Assembly (NCBI GenBank): GCA_965220985.1
Contig: OZ244854.1
Span: 930,001 to 994,000, forward strand
Direction of reading: 5' to 3'
Source of the DNA: JAPPHA01 sp965220985
Lineage (GTDB): Bacteria > Pseudomonadota > Alphaproteobacteria > Rhodobacterales > Rhodobacteraceae
Length of the DNA stretch: 64,000 nucleotides
Shown: piece by piece, positions 26,008 to 35,495 of the stretch
How the letters are laid out: each line of letters opens with the position of its first letter
How positions within the stretch are numbered: position 1 is the stretch's first letter
The notes under the pieces: generated by a model
Told to the model about the DNA's origin: nothing
Seen by the model: the letters and a program-made list of their open reading frames with translations, nothing else
Databases searched by the model: none
Made by a program: the position numbers and the translations under genes

Positions 26008-27324
26008 TCAGTTGCCTGACATTGCGAGCGGAGAACCCGCGATTTCGTCAAGTGCGTCAAGAGCCGCATCGAGACGACGCACGTCGGCCAACCAGTCAGC
26101 CATCGAAACTGCGGCAGCCTCCGGTAGACCGCCGCTCTCATCGAGCACGGCCTTCAGCCGACCCGCCTCCAGATGCGCCTCCACCCGCGACAGCACCGCA
26201 TCCACGTCGCTTCCCTCGCGTGGCTCAAGCGACCGAGACACGACGAGGGAACGCAGGAAGCCGATCGATCTGTCGACCCAACCATCGCCGGTCTCTGCCA
26301 GAACCGAAGCCCGGACAGCTCCATAAGCGACTTCGGGGAATTGCCGCCTCAATTCGGGCAAAGGCGGGGTTCCAGTGACCGCGATGTCCGAAAGCGCTGC
26401 CGGGACATCGACGTCTGGAGTCCTCGACAGCGCGTTCATCGAATGCGGAAACGCTTCACCTGCGGCGAGCGCCTTGGCGATGTCGTCAACAAGCCTTCGT
26501 TGAGCCGGGTCGATCCTGCCAAAGCCACCGCGAGACTCCGAAAAAACGCTGGCCAATTCGTCCAGGCGGCCCGCCAACTCCGCAATCAGGGTCCGGGCTT
26601 CGTCCTGGCTGGCACCAAGGGTCGCAAGGGCATTTTCGAGATCTGCCAGCGCCACCTGCTGTTCCCGAATCCGATCCGCGATGTCCGGCGCCACGGCGAC
26701 CGGCTCAACCCCGTCTCCGGTATCGAGCGCCTGGCTGCGAACCGCCGCCTGATCGGACTCGACCTGCTCCAGTCGCGCTTCAAGTGCATCGAGTTGTCCC
26801 GACAGATCGGCACCAGGTTCGTCGGGCATCGCCTCCATGACGTCTTCAAGCCGGGAATCGACAAATTCGTCGTAGCCTGACAGCATCGAAGCGAGCTCGG
26901 CATCGGACACAAGCTGTTCGGTCGCCACTTCGATTGTCGCGAGGCGCTCATCAAAACTTCCGAGACGATCACGAATCTCCTGCTCCAGGGCTTCGATTCT
27001 GGTGATCGCCTCGCTCTGTCCGGGCGACAGAAGGACAGCCACGGGCTGAAGGCCGGAGGGCAGAACGCGTGCCAGCCTCGGTGCTGTCCAGAGCGTCAGC
27101 GCGGCAATGCAGAAACAGACCACCAGCGCTGCGAGAATCTTGCCCGAAATCGTCCCAGGCATGCGCCAAGGCATCCAGCGATGCGGCTTTTTTGCTTTCG
27201 GCTGGTCCGACGATTCGCCGTCGACCGCTTCGGCGCCGCTCTCGTCTCCGGTTTCGGAGATGTCCTCGGGCTCCTGGCCCTCGGACGGCTTCGCCTTCAC
27301 TTTGCCATCACCTGGTTCCATCAC
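26008..27324 (-). CDS. Alphaproteobacterial mitofilin (Mic60 homologue)
   Basis: The 438-residue protein has an acidic N-terminal tail, one membrane helix (ILAALVVCFCIAALTLW, about residues 63-79), a long coiled coil between about 100 and 280, and a C-terminal mitofilin domain (RQFPEVAYGAVRASVLAETG, SVSMADW-like end). Alphaproteobacterial Mic60 proteins shape inner-membrane folds and are relatives of the mitochondrial MICOS subunit. Their genes usually sit between hemD and hemY, as here. GTG at 27324 has AAGGA eight bases upstream; ATG at 27321 is an alternative. Confidence 0.88.
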   Translation of the reverse strand: MMEPGDGKVKAKPSEGQEPEDISETGDESGAEAVDGESSDQPKAKKPHRWMPWRMPGTISGKILAALVVCFCIAALTLWTAPRLARVLPSGLQPVAVLLSPGQSEAITRIEALEQEIRDRLGSFDERLATIEVATEQLVSDAELASMLSGYDEFVDSRLEDVMEAMPDEPGADLSGQLDALEARLEQVESDQAAVRSQALDTGDGVEPVAVAPDIADRIREQQVALADLENALATLGASQDEARTLIAELAGRLDELASVFSESRGGFGRIDPAQRRLVDDIAKALAAGEAFPHSMNALSRTPDVDVPAALSDIAVTGTPPLPELRRQFPEVAYGAVRASVLAETGDGWVDRSIGFLRSLVVSRSLEPREGSDVDAVLSRVEAHLEAGRLKAVLDESGGLPEAAAVSMADWLADVRRLDAALDALDEIAGSPLAMSGN

Positions 27325-27399
27325 GCCTGACGTCCTTTCCCGTTCCGACGTTCCACCCTGTGCGGTCGATCCTGACCGGTGGTGTCGGCGCTACACTCA

Positions 27400-28116
27400 T
27401 CAATTCTGGTCCAGTCGGCAACAATTCAAGATCAATTTCAGCATTTCGTCCCCTTTTGGTGAAGCCGCCGTGCTGAGCGAGACCCCGGGAATGCCAGCAA
27501 GTGGAGCGCCCACCGTCGTGCTCATGCATGGACACGCAAGATCGCAAATGTCCATTCCTGCAATCTCGTCGGCCAGCCGGCGTGCCGCGAACCTCGAGTA
27601 GAGGGGGACACAGGCGGCTTGCCGTTGAATGATATCCCTTGCCTCATCCGTCAACGCCACCGGGGACTGGCGGTAGACGACCACCTCCTCGACCGGGACA
27701 TTCCTTGCGCCAAGCAAGGATACCAGATCCCGAGCCACTGGCGAACCACGAACATAAAGGTACGGTCCTCGATTGGAACGCGGCTCATCGACGACTTTCT
27801 CCACGAGATCCTGCGAAGTCTCGCAGGCGGATCCCGGTCCATCTGTTGCCAACCCGGCCTCGATTGCGGCCATCGTCGTTGTCTCTCCCACGCAATGGGC
27901 CTTCAGACCGCGATCGCGCGACCTGCGGGCAAAGATCCTGACCGCATTTGCCGACGTGAACAAGAGCCCGGCCCTGGAACGCGTGTCGATGGTTCCCGCC
28001 ACCTCTTCGATTTCGACAAGCGGACTCAAGCATGTTCTCAGGGCGCAGCCTGTCGATCTTGCAAGATTTTCGAGATGTCCCTCGAGACGCCGGGCCTGTT
28101 CGATCGGTCGGATCAA
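27400..28116 (-). CDS. hemD: Uroporphyrinogen-III synthase
   Basis: The 238-residue protein fits HemD, which closes linear hydroxymethylbilane into uroporphyrinogen III. Visible landmarks are LIRPIEQARRLEGHL at the start, GLLFTSANAVRIFARR, the YLYVRGSPVARDLVSLL segment and VVVYRQSP. HemD sequences vary widely, so identification rests on these plus position before mitofilin and HemY. The start is a TTG with AGGGA seven bases upstream. The hemC gene, usually directly upstream, is absent; tsaD diverges from here instead. Confidence 0.88.
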   Translation of the reverse strand: MIRPIEQARRLEGHLENLARSTGCALRTCLSPLVEIEEVAGTIDTRSRAGLLFTSANAVRIFARRSRDRGLKAHCVGETTTMAAIEAGLATDGPGSACETSQDLVEKVVDEPRSNRGPYLYVRGSPVARDLVSLLGARNVPVEEVVVYRQSPVALTDEARDIIQRQAACVPLYSRFAARRLADEIAGMDICDLACPCMSTTVGAPLAGIPGVSLSTAASPKGDEMLKLILNCCRLDQN

Positions 28117-28250
28117 GACGATGTCCCTGTCGTTGATGATCGGTCTCCTTTCGTCTGATCATTCCTTGATGATGTTTGCTGGTCGTTGCGTTCGTCAAGC
28201 GGCCGATGATAGGTCATCCGCCACAAGACCACGAAGGGGGTCTCTTGGCA

Positions 28251-29354
28251 ATGACAAGCGCGACGACCGTCCTTGGTCTTGAAAGCAGCTGCGATGACAC
28301 TGCCGCCGCCATCGTCAGGCAAACCGGAACTGGCAAGGCGGAGGTGCTGGTTTCGATCGTGCTCGACCAGTCTGGACTGCACGATGTCCACGGGGGAGTC
28401 GTTCCGGAGATCGCGGCGCGGGCCCATGCCGGAAAGCTCGACGTCGCCGTGGAGATGGCTTTCGAGCAGACCGGACTTGCAATCGCCGACATCGACCTGG
28501 TGGCCGTCACCGCCGGACCCGGACTGATCGGCGGCCTGCTGAGCGGCGTGATGTGCGCCAAGGGCATCGCCGCCGGAGCCGGAATCCCCCTCATCGGCGT
28601 GAACCATCTCGCCGGTCATGCCTTGACCCCGAGGATGACCGACGATGCGGAGTACCCCTATCTCGTATTGCTCGCTTCGGGCGGTCATTGCCAGTTCATC
28701 ACGGTTCGTGGACCCGATCGGTTCCAGCGACTTGGCGGGACCATCGATGACGCGCCCGGCGAAGCCTTCGACAAGGTCGCGCGGATGCTCGGACTGGGCT
28801 ATCCCGGCGGACCGGCAGTCGAGAAGGCCGCTGCGCGCGGAGACCCGAATCGCTTCAGCCTCCCGCGACCGTTGATTGATCGCGAAGACATGAACCTGTC
28901 GTTCTCGGGACTGAAAACCGCCGTGCTCCGAACCCGCGAAAAGATCGGGAACGAAATGGACGATGCCGATATTGCCGACATCTGCTCTTGTTTCCAGTTG
29001 GCGGTTGCCGAGTGTCTTGCCAGCAAGACCGCCCGTGCCTGCCGTCATTTTATGGCCCATCAGGCGGATTCGACAGCAGATCGCAAACCCATGCTCGCGG
29101 TTGCCGGCGGCGTTGCGGCAAACGCGCTGGTTCGCGAGATGCTCTCGCGGGTTGCTGACGATGCGGGTTTCACCTTCGTTGCCCCACCCCTGAAATACTG
29201 CACCGACAACGCAGCCATGATCGCCTGGGCCGGGCTCGAGATGCACGAAATGGGCCACCGCGACGGATTCGACCTCGAGGCGCGACCGCGCTGGCCGCTT
29301 GATCCTGACGCCCCGCCCATGCTGGGATCGGGAAAAAGGATGCACAAGGCATGA
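28251..29354 (+). CDS. tsaD: tRNA N6-threonylcarbamoyladenosine transferase TsaD
   Basis: The 367-residue protein begins TVLGLESSCDDTAAAIV and contains the metal-binding NHLAGH motif plus LLASGGHCQF and the nucleotide-binding GGVAANALVREML segment, all TsaD hallmarks. It transfers the threonylcarbamoyl group to A37 of ANN-decoding tRNAs together with TsaB and TsaE. AAGGGGG precedes the ATG at 28251. It overlaps gpsA by four bases, the common alphaproteobacterial pair. Confidence 0.97.
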   Translation: MTSATTVLGLESSCDDTAAAIVRQTGTGKAEVLVSIVLDQSGLHDVHGGVVPEIAARAHAGKLDVAVEMAFEQTGLAIADIDLVAVTAGPGLIGGLLSGVMCAKGIAAGAGIPLIGVNHLAGHALTPRMTDDAEYPYLVLLASGGHCQFITVRGPDRFQRLGGTIDDAPGEAFDKVARMLGLGYPGGPAVEKAAARGDPNRFSLPRPLIDREDMNLSFSGLKTAVLRTREKIGNEMDDADIADICSCFQLAVAECLASKTARACRHFMAHQADSTADRKPMLAVAGGVAANALVREMLSRVADDAGFTFVAPPLKYCTDNAAMIAWAGLEMHEMGHRDGFDLEARPRWPLDPDAPPMLGSGKRMHKA

Positions 29355-30322
29355 CGGAATCGACAGGAATCGTGGGGGCAGGCGCGTTCGGAACCGCGTT
29401 GGCATGCGTCCTTGGAAGTGCCGGTCACCCCGTCAAGCTCTGGGGTCGAGACCAGAAGGCCGTGTCCGAGATCAATGAAATGCGAACGAACGCAAAGTAC
29501 CTTCCCAAGTGCCGCATTCCACCCGCTGTCGAGGCAACATCGGATCTCGGTGACCTCGACGGAGTCTCCCACCTTCTCATGGCGCTTCCGGCGCCAGCGC
29601 TCGCGGGATTTCTGTCACGGAACGGCATTCCTGCCAGCGGTGCTCCGGTCGTCCTGTGCGCGAAGGGGATCGACCCGGACGGGTTCAGATTGCAGTCCGA
29701 GACCCTCGCCGAATTCGCGCCCGACCTCACGGCGGCCGTTCTCACTGGACCGGGATTCGCGAGCGAACTCGCTCTTGGACGACCCGCGGCGATGACGCTT
29801 GCCTGTCGGGATTCGCTCGTCGGTCCTCGTCTTCAGAGAGACCTCTCGACGTCAACACTGCGACTGTATCTTACGCGGGACGTCACTGGGGCGCAGCTTG
29901 GCGGCGCCATGAAGAACGTCATCGCGATTGCCTGCGGCATGGCGATCGGATCGGACCTGGGGGAGAGTGCACGCGCCGCACTGATGACCCGCGGTTGGTC
30001 CGAAATCCTCCGCCTCGGTCTGGCGCTCGGCTCGAACGAACAGACCCTCGCCGGGTTGAGCGGTTTCGGGGATCTGGTTCTCACCTGCACCTCGGACCGG
30101 TCGCGTAACTACGCCTTTGGGTTGGCGCTTGGCATGGGCGTCGAACCGGCGAAAGGAGTGACGGTCGAAGGGGTCAGGACCGCCCGAGCGGTTTGCGGAC
30201 TTGCCCGCGAACACGGAATCGATACACCGGTGACCGACGCCATCGTGCAGGTCCTTGACGGCGAGGGATCGATCTCGGACGCCCTGCAAGCACTGATGTC
30301 GCGCCCCTTGCGCAACGAGTAG
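29351..30322 (+). CDS. gpsA: Glycerol-3-phosphate dehydrogenase [NAD(P)+]
   Basis: The 323-residue enzyme has an N-terminal Rossmann motif (GIVGAGAFGTALA), the catalytic-lysine segment GGAMKNVIAIACGMAIG, and GLSGFGDLVLTCTSDRSRN in the C-terminal domain. It reduces dihydroxyacetone phosphate to glycerol-3-phosphate for phospholipid synthesis. It overlaps tsaD by four bases and precedes an EVE-domain gene by 34 bases. Confidence 0.97.
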   Translation: MTESTGIVGAGAFGTALACVLGSAGHPVKLWGRDQKAVSEINEMRTNAKYLPKCRIPPAVEATSDLGDLDGVSHLLMALPAPALAGFLSRNGIPASGAPVVLCAKGIDPDGFRLQSETLAEFAPDLTAAVLTGPGFASELALGRPAAMTLACRDSLVGPRLQRDLSTSTLRLYLTRDVTGAQLGGAMKNVIAIACGMAIGSDLGESARAALMTRGWSEILRLGLALGSNEQTLAGLSGFGDLVLTCTSDRSRNYAFGLALGMGVEPAKGVTVEGVRTARAVCGLAREHGIDTPVTDAIVQVLDGEGSISDALQALMSRPLRNE

Positions 30323-30356
30323 AATCACGAACCCCGAAAGAAAGGAAGCTTCTGCA

Positions 30357-30782
30357 ATGGCATATTGGCTGTTCAAGTCGGAACCCGGCGAATGGAGTTG
30401 GGACGACCAGGTCGCGAGCGCCAATCCTCGCGGCGAAGAGTGGGACGGAATTCGAAACTATCAGGCCCGGAACAACATGCGGCTGATGAAGGTCGGGGAT
30501 CGGGGATTTTTCTACCACTCGATCGGTGAGAAGAGAATCGTCGGAATCGTCGAGGTCACGGTTGAAAGCCACCCCGACAGCACGACGGACGACCCGCGCT
30601 GGGACTGCGTCGATGTCAAGGCGGTCGAATCGATGCCGGAACCGGTCACGCTCGCGGATTGCAAGGCGAACCCCGAACTCTCCGACATGGTTCTCGTCAA
30701 CAACACGCGGCTGTCCGTGCAACCGGTCACCGAACACGAATGGAAAGTCGTCTGCAAGATGGGCGGACTGTCAACCTCGTGA
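30357..30782 (+). CDS. EVE domain-containing protein
   Basis: The 141-residue protein is a single EVE domain: YWLFKSEPGEWSWDDQ at the start, WDGIRNYQARNNMRLM, VGDRGFFYHSIGEKRIVGI and a C-terminal PVTEHEW region. EVE domains belong to the PUA-like fold and are thought to bind modified nucleotides. Position after tsaD-gpsA is common in alphaproteobacteria. AAGGAAG lies upstream of the ATG. It converges with ahcY. Confidence 0.93.
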   Translation: MAYWLFKSEPGEWSWDDQVASANPRGEEWDGIRNYQARNNMRLMKVGDRGFFYHSIGEKRIVGIVEVTVESHPDSTTDDPRWDCVDVKAVESMPEPVTLADCKANPELSDMVLVNNTRLSVQPVTEHEWKVVCKMGGLSTS

Positions 30783-30882
30783 GAGAAAGATCAGGAACCC
30801 GACACCAGCGTGCGGCTCGCCGCATGAGGCGACCGCGCCGGGCGGTCCGCCGAAGTCAGAGGAATCGCGCTCTGGGCTTGCC

Positions 30883-32277
30883 TCAATACCGGTAATGATC
30901 AGGCTTGAAGGGCCCGCTCGCATCGACACCGATGTAGCTTGCCTGATCATCTGTCAGCTTGGAGAGTCGCGCTCCGATTTTCTCGAGGTGCATCGCGGCA
31001 ACCATCTCGTCCAGATGCTTCGGCAGAACATGGACACCCTTGTCGTAGGTGTGTCCGCGACTCCACAGTTCGATCTGCGCGAGAACCTGATTGGTGAACG
31101 ACGCCGACATCACGAATGACGGGTGCCCGGTCGCGTTGCCGAGATTGAGCAGCCGCCCTTCCGACAACAGGATGATTCGGTTTCCGGCCGGCATTTCGAT
31201 CATGTCGACCTGATCCTTGACGCGGATCCAGCGGTGGTTCCGCAAGGCGGCGACCTGAATCTCGTTGTCGAAATGCCCGATGTTTCCGACGATGGCCATG
31301 TTCTTCATTTCGCGCATGTGCTCGAGACGAATGACATCGCGGTTGCCGGTCGCGGTCACGAAAATGTCTGCGGTTGCAACTTCGTCTTCGACGGTCGTGA
31401 CATCGAATCCGTCCATGGCGGCCTGCAGGGCGCAGATGGGGTCGACCTCGGTAACCTTGACCCGCGCGCCTGCGCCTCGAAGCGATGCGGCACAGCCCTT
31501 CCCGACATCTCCGTAACCGCAAACCACGGCAATCTTGCCTGCGATCATGGTGTCGGTCGCGCGCCTGATCCCGTCGACGAGCGATTCCTTGCAGCCGTAC
31601 TTGTTGTCGAACTTGGACTTGGTCACCGAGTCGTTGACGTTGATGGCAGGAAACGGGAGGCGACCCTGTTCGTGCAGTTGGTAGAGCCGATTGACGCCAG
31701 TCGTCGTTTCTTCGCTGACACCTCGGATCGCATCCCTTTGGCGGACGAACCATCCCGGCGACTCGGCAAGTCGGCTCTTGATCTGGGCAAAGAGGCACTC
31801 CTCTTCTTCCGACTCAGGATTTTCGATCAGGTCGGTCTCGCCTTCTTCGACCCTCGAGCCGAGAAGGACATAGAGAGTCGCATCGCCTCCATCGTCGAGA
31901 ATCATGTTTGCGCCCTCGTCGCCGAAGGCAAAGATTCGATCGGTAAACGCCCAGTATTCTTCGAGAGTCTCCCCCTTGAAGGCAAACACCGGCGTCCCGG
32001 TTTCGGCGATCGCCGCCGCTGCATGATCCTGGGTCGAAAAGATGTTGCATGACGCCCAGCGCACGTCGGCCCCGAGCGCCATCAGCGTCTCGATCAGGAC
32101 CGCTGTCTGAATGGTCATGTGAAGCGAACCGGCGATTCGCGCTCCTGCCAGCGGCGCCTTGCCGGCATGGGTCTCCCTGAGCGCCATCAGGCCCGGCATC
32201 TCGGTTTCTGCGATTTCGATTTCTCGTCGACCTGCCTCTGCCAGGCTGATGTCGCGAACAACATGTTCTGTGGACAC
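30883..32277 (-). CDS. ahcY: Adenosylhomocysteinase
   Basis: The 464-residue enzyme hydrolyses S-adenosylhomocysteine to adenosine and homocysteine. Landmarks include CNIFSTQDHAAAAIAETG, the NAD-binding GYGDVGKGCA, GNIGHFDNEIQ, and the C-terminal KPDHYRY that reaches into the neighbouring subunit. It has the roughly 40-residue bacterial insertion (LYVLLGSRVEEGE region). GTG at 32277 is chosen since GGAG lies eight bases before it. It fits methyl-group metabolism with the sarcosine oxidase and gamma-lyase-like genes, though it is not in their operons. Confidence 0.97.
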   Translation of the reverse strand: MSTEHVVRDISLAEAGRREIEIAETEMPGLMALRETHAGKAPLAGARIAGSLHMTIQTAVLIETLMALGADVRWASCNIFSTQDHAAAAIAETGTPVFAFKGETLEEYWAFTDRIFAFGDEGANMILDDGGDATLYVLLGSRVEEGETDLIENPESEEEECLFAQIKSRLAESPGWFVRQRDAIRGVSEETTTGVNRLYQLHEQGRLPFPAINVNDSVTKSKFDNKYGCKESLVDGIRRATDTMIAGKIAVVCGYGDVGKGCAASLRGAGARVKVTEVDPICALQAAMDGFDVTTVEDEVATADIFVTATGNRDVIRLEHMREMKNMAIVGNIGHFDNEIQVAALRNHRWIRVKDQVDMIEMPAGNRIILLSEGRLLNLGNATGHPSFVMSASFTNQVLAQIELWSRGHTYDKGVHVLPKHLDEMVAAMHLEKIGARLSKLTDDQASYIGVDASGPFKPDHYRY

Positions 32278-32415
32278 GCGCGATTCTCCGTTCCCTGCCT
32301 TCAAATTGGCCGATGGGCTTTAGCAAAGCGGAATCAAGTCGACAAGTCAGCGGACGTTTCGGTATCTTTGCACGATTGATTTCTTAACGACGAGACTCCT
32401 TAGATCGGCACGACG

Positions 32416-33012
32416 ATGGCAACCAATCCGCGAAACAGGGTTTGGCAACGAATGCTCTCGGGGCGACGGCTGAACCTGCTGGATCCTTCGCCCTTCGACA
32501 TCGAGATCGAGGATATCGCCCATGGTCTTTCGTTCGTTGCGCGCTGGAACGGACAGACTTCCGGCGAGTATCCATTCTCGGTTGCCGAACACTCGGTCCT
32601 GGTCACTGAAATGCTGACCCGATACAGGCCCAAAACCGAAAGGCGCTGGCTCCTCGCAGCACTTCTTCATGATGCTCCCGAATACGTCATCGGCGACATG
32701 GTCGGGCCGGCCAAGTCATCCGTCGGTCCTGGTTACGCTGAAATGGACGAACGCCTTATGGCAGCCATTCATCAGCGATTCGGGCTTCCTGCGAGGTTGC
32801 CAGCCGAAATCAAGCGGGCGATCAAGCGGGTGGACAGACATTCCGCACGACTCGAGGCCGAGCAGCTCGCCGGGTTTTCGAAGGAGGAGGCGGACCGCCT
32901 GTTCGGCAAGCCTCTCTTGTCGGATGTCCGGGGCAGAAAGCTCCGGCCTCATCCGCCGGCAGAGGTCAAGGCCATGTTTCTTGCAACCTTCGAACGACTT
33001 TTCGACGGTTGA
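32416..33012 (+). CDS. HD domain phosphohydrolase, YfbR-like
   Basis: The 198-residue protein has the HD pattern: histidine in VAEHSVLVTEM, the HD pair in LLHDAPEYVIGD, and a later aspartate in AIKRVDRHSARLEAE. It starts with a family segment WQRMLSGRRLNLLDPSPFDIEIEDIAHGL split across residues 9-37. YfbR-type enzymes dephosphorylate nucleotides. It diverges from ahcY across about 140 bases. The Shine-Dalgarno is weak. Confidence 0.88.
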   Translation: MATNPRNRVWQRMLSGRRLNLLDPSPFDIEIEDIAHGLSFVARWNGQTSGEYPFSVAEHSVLVTEMLTRYRPKTERRWLLAALLHDAPEYVIGDMVGPAKSSVGPGYAEMDERLMAAIHQRFGLPARLPAEIKRAIKRVDRHSARLEAEQLAGFSKEEADRLFGKPLLSDVRGRKLRPHPPAEVKAMFLATFERLFDG

Positions 33013-33229
33013 TGACGGCCCGACAGAGTCTGCATTTCACGCTGAGCCGTGGAAGTCAGGGGCAAAACAGGTGCAACGTCGACCCGGTCAATTGACGGCT
33101 TGTCGCGCGACCGCACTTGCCTTCGATGAGGATGCCACGCAGGAAAACGACCACACGCCTGCATGTCCCTCGAGGCGTTCCGCAATTTTCCGTTTTCGGA
33201 TATTCCTCTGACAAGCTGGAGGAATAGAG

Positions 33230-33469
33230 ATGACGCGCCCGACTCGATGCAAATCAGTCAATGAACTGGCCGACAACGCGATGGAAGAAACGGCCGCCGA
33301 AACCGATGTGGCCCGCATCGAGTCGCAGGCCGAGACAGACGCCGAGTCGGACCGCACTCCGCTCCTCGAACGGGTGGAGCCTATCCTTCAGCGTGCCGAC
33401 CAGGTTGGCGAACCGGACCCGGACTTCGACATGAAGAATTTCACAGACGAGATGTGGGGCGACATGTAA
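33230..33469 (+). CDS. Small acidic protein of unknown function
   Basis: A 79-residue frame has a strong ribosome site (GGAGGAA six bases before the ATG). It is rich in Glu, Asp, Ala and Thr (many in residues 10-45) and ends in a distinctive DPDFDMKNFTDEMWGDM. There is no membrane segment or cysteine. I do not recognise it. It lies 217 bases after the HD hydrolase gene on the same strand. Confidence 0.55.
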   Translation: MTRPTRCKSVNELADNAMEETAAETDVARIESQAETDAESDRTPLLERVEPILQRADQVGEPDPDFDMKNFTDEMWGDM

Positions 33470-33946
33470 CGTACGCCGGAGGAAACCGACCAGCCGTGTG
33501 ACTGACGAGTGTCATGCATGGCCATCGAGCGTTTTTTTGCAGGCTCAGAGCCGGCCACGCTGGCGGTGACCGTCGGCACCATTCCCGCAGGGGGTCCAAA
33601 CCTGTCAGCAGGAACCGATCGATCCAGCCACGACAACGACAGGTTGAATCTGACGGCAGCTTGTGGCCAAATGTCCTGACCGATCCAACTGGGATACGAT
33701 CAAGATCAATGTTCTGCGGCATTTTCTGTTGAAGTCGGGCGGAAGCTCAACCGTGACCGAGCAGGGCAAATGCTGGACGGCCAGTCCTGCGGTTTTTGCC
33801 AGGCATTGCAACGAACGCTGGGCATACGACGGACCGAAACGGCATGTTGCCGGTTTCCGACCGCTTCTTCGACCGTACCACCCAGGCCGAGCCAGTGGCC
33901 GCTCGCGCTTCGGGCGACCACGTGATCTGAAACAAAGGAGACCATG
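33470..33946. other. Gene-free region before the cupin gene
   Basis: About 475 bases with only spurious short frames (arginine- and serine-rich translations without ribosome sites). I saw no hairpin or promoter pair strong enough to report. It probably carries the promoter of the cupin-hydrolase pair. Confidence 0.5.
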
Positions 33947-34387
33947 ATGCCAGAACTCGACGGTGGAATCACCAGAAACGGCGAGGGCACGAAGCTCAAC
34001 ATCCTCGGCCAGACCTACTTCGTCAAGGCGTGGTGCGAGACCACTTTTGCCTTCGAGACAAACTCGGAGCCGGGCCAATTCGTCCCCGTCCACATCCATC
34101 CCAATCAGGACGAGTTCATTCTCGTGCAGGAAGGCGAACTGGACCTCAAGCTCGACGGCAAGTGGAGCAAGGCCAAGGCCGGCGATCTGATCCGCATGCC
34201 AAAGGGTGTCCCGCACGGCTACTTCAACAAGTCGGACAAGCCCTGCCGGGCGCTGTTCTGGGTTTCGCCCGCCGGCAAGCTGAAAGAGCTGTTTGATCAG
34301 TTGCACGACATGACCGACGTCGACGAGGTGGTTCGAGTATCGGCAGAACACGAGGTCGACTTCCTGCCGCCCGAGGCAAACGATTGA
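33947..34387 (+). CDS. Cupin domain protein
   Basis: The 146-residue single-domain cupin has the metal-binding motifs HIHPNQDEFILVQEGELDL (two His and a Glu) and MPKGVPHGYFN (His). The second of two adjacent ATGs, at 33947, sits at the best distance from AAGGAG. It overlaps the hydrolase gene downstream by four bases, so the two are translationally coupled and may act on the same pathway. Substrate unknown; small cupins next to kynurenine-formamidase-like genes could be ring-cleavage dioxygenases or sensors. Confidence 0.85.
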   Translation: MPELDGGITRNGEGTKLNILGQTYFVKAWCETTFAFETNSEPGQFVPVHIHPNQDEFILVQEGELDLKLDGKWSKAKAGDLIRMPKGVPHGYFNKSDKPCRALFWVSPAGKLKELFDQLHDMTDVDEVVRVSAEHEVDFLPPEAND

Positions 34388-35196
34388 CCGTGATCCGCGA
34401 CTGGGACGACGCCCACGACAACATGGGCCACGTCCCGGGCTCGGAGACCCTGCCAGACCGCTGGGCAGCGGCTGCATCCGACTATCGGACGGCCAACGCC
34501 GTCGAGACAGACATCGCTTATGGCGAGATGCCACGGCAGGTGATGGACATCGTCTGGCCAAACGGCGATCCGGTCGGCTTGGCGGTCTTTGTTCACGGCG
34601 GGTACTGGAGGCGGTTTTCGAAGGACTCGTGGACGCACTTCGCCGAGGGCGCCCGCCAACTGGGATGGGCGGTCTGCATTCCCAGCTACACGCTCGCGCC
34701 AGCGGCACGCATCAGTCAAATGGTTGCGGAAGTCGGAACGGCAATCGAAGCGGTAGCCGAACGGGTTCGCGGTCCGATTCGACTGGCCGGACACTCCGCC
34801 GGGGGGCATCTGGTGACGCGGATGGTCTGCCTGAAAGGCCCTCTTTGCGAAACCGTGGCACAACGAATTGAACACGTGCTGTCGATCAGCGGGTTGCACG
34901 ACCTGCGCCCCCTGATGCGAACGAAGATGAACGAAACCCTCAAAATTGATGAGCAGGAGGCCTGCACGGAAAGCCCTGCATTGCTGCGCCCGGTCCCGCA
35001 TGCCCGTATCACAGCCTGGGTCGGCGGTGGCGAGCGTCCCGAGTTCATTCGGCAATCCGAGCTTCTTGCAAACATCTGGACAGGTCTGGGTGCTGACACA
35101 AGCTGCCGGATTGACGGCACACACGACCACTTCACCGTCATTGAAGGGCTGAAGGATCGGACCTCGGAGATCACGGCCTTATTCGTGGGATCTTGA
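34384..35196 (+). CDS. Alpha/beta hydrolase, kynurenine formamidase-like
   Basis: The 270-residue hydrolase shows the HGGYW motif of arylformamidases (VFVHGGYWRRF) and the nucleophile elbow GHSAGGH; an aspartate and histidine near the end (DGTHDHFTVIEGL) complete the triad. Related enzymes hydrolyse N-formylkynurenine or other amides and esters. It begins at TTG 34384, overlapping the cupin stop, with GAGG eight bases upstream; GTG at 34390 is possible. Confidence 0.85.
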   Translation: MTVIRDWDDAHDNMGHVPGSETLPDRWAAAASDYRTANAVETDIAYGEMPRQVMDIVWPNGDPVGLAVFVHGGYWRRFSKDSWTHFAEGARQLGWAVCIPSYTLAPAARISQMVAEVGTAIEAVAERVRGPIRLAGHSAGGHLVTRMVCLKGPLCETVAQRIEHVLSISGLHDLRPLMRTKMNETLKIDEQEACTESPALLRPVPHARITAWVGGGERPEFIRQSELLANIWTGLGADTSCRIDGTHDHFTVIEGLKDRTSEITALFVGS

Positions 35197-35430
35197 AAAG
35201 GACTCGATGAACGATCTGTTCGGTGTCGTTCACTTGCAACCAGGCGCGGTACAACACGAAAACGGCAACACGCGCGAGCCCAAGTGCGCAACCCATCCAC
35301 CCGGAGTTGACGACCCGATGAAAGTGTCCAACTGCAGGAATTCCTTGTGCTCCATCATGGACAGATGACTCGTGCGATCGTGACCGGAACGACAAAGACG
35401 TTGCGACGGTCGGGATTCGTCTCGATGCGA

Positions 35431-35459
35431 TTGACAAGCGAAACCCAACTTCGGACACT
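35431..35459 (+). promoter_or_regulatory. Candidate promoter of the Panacea-domain gene
   Basis: A perfect TTGACA (35431-35436), a 17-base spacer and GACACT (35454-35459) lie about 35 bases before the start codon at 35496. The -10 is weak (3 of 6 consensus bases). Confidence 0.35.
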
Positions 35460-35495
35460 GGGACATTGCTGGTGTCGGTCAGTGCAGGAGGCAAA

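Noticed and set aside
24850..26378. Long plus-strand frames opposite hemY and mic60 (up to 458 codons).
   Set aside because: They are arginine- and proline-rich antisense shadows of clearly coding genes.
32278..32415. Possible SAM/SAH riboswitch upstream of ahcY (GCTAAA-containing leader).
   Set aside because: Only a short resemblance was seen; the expected stems and pseudoknot pairing could not be traced. A covariance-model search (SAM-II, SAM-V, SAH) would decide.
35207..35368. 53-codon frame with AAGGA upstream of ATG, before the Panacea gene.
   Set aside because: Composition is not protein-like and no domain is visible; mentioned only as a possible toxin candidate.
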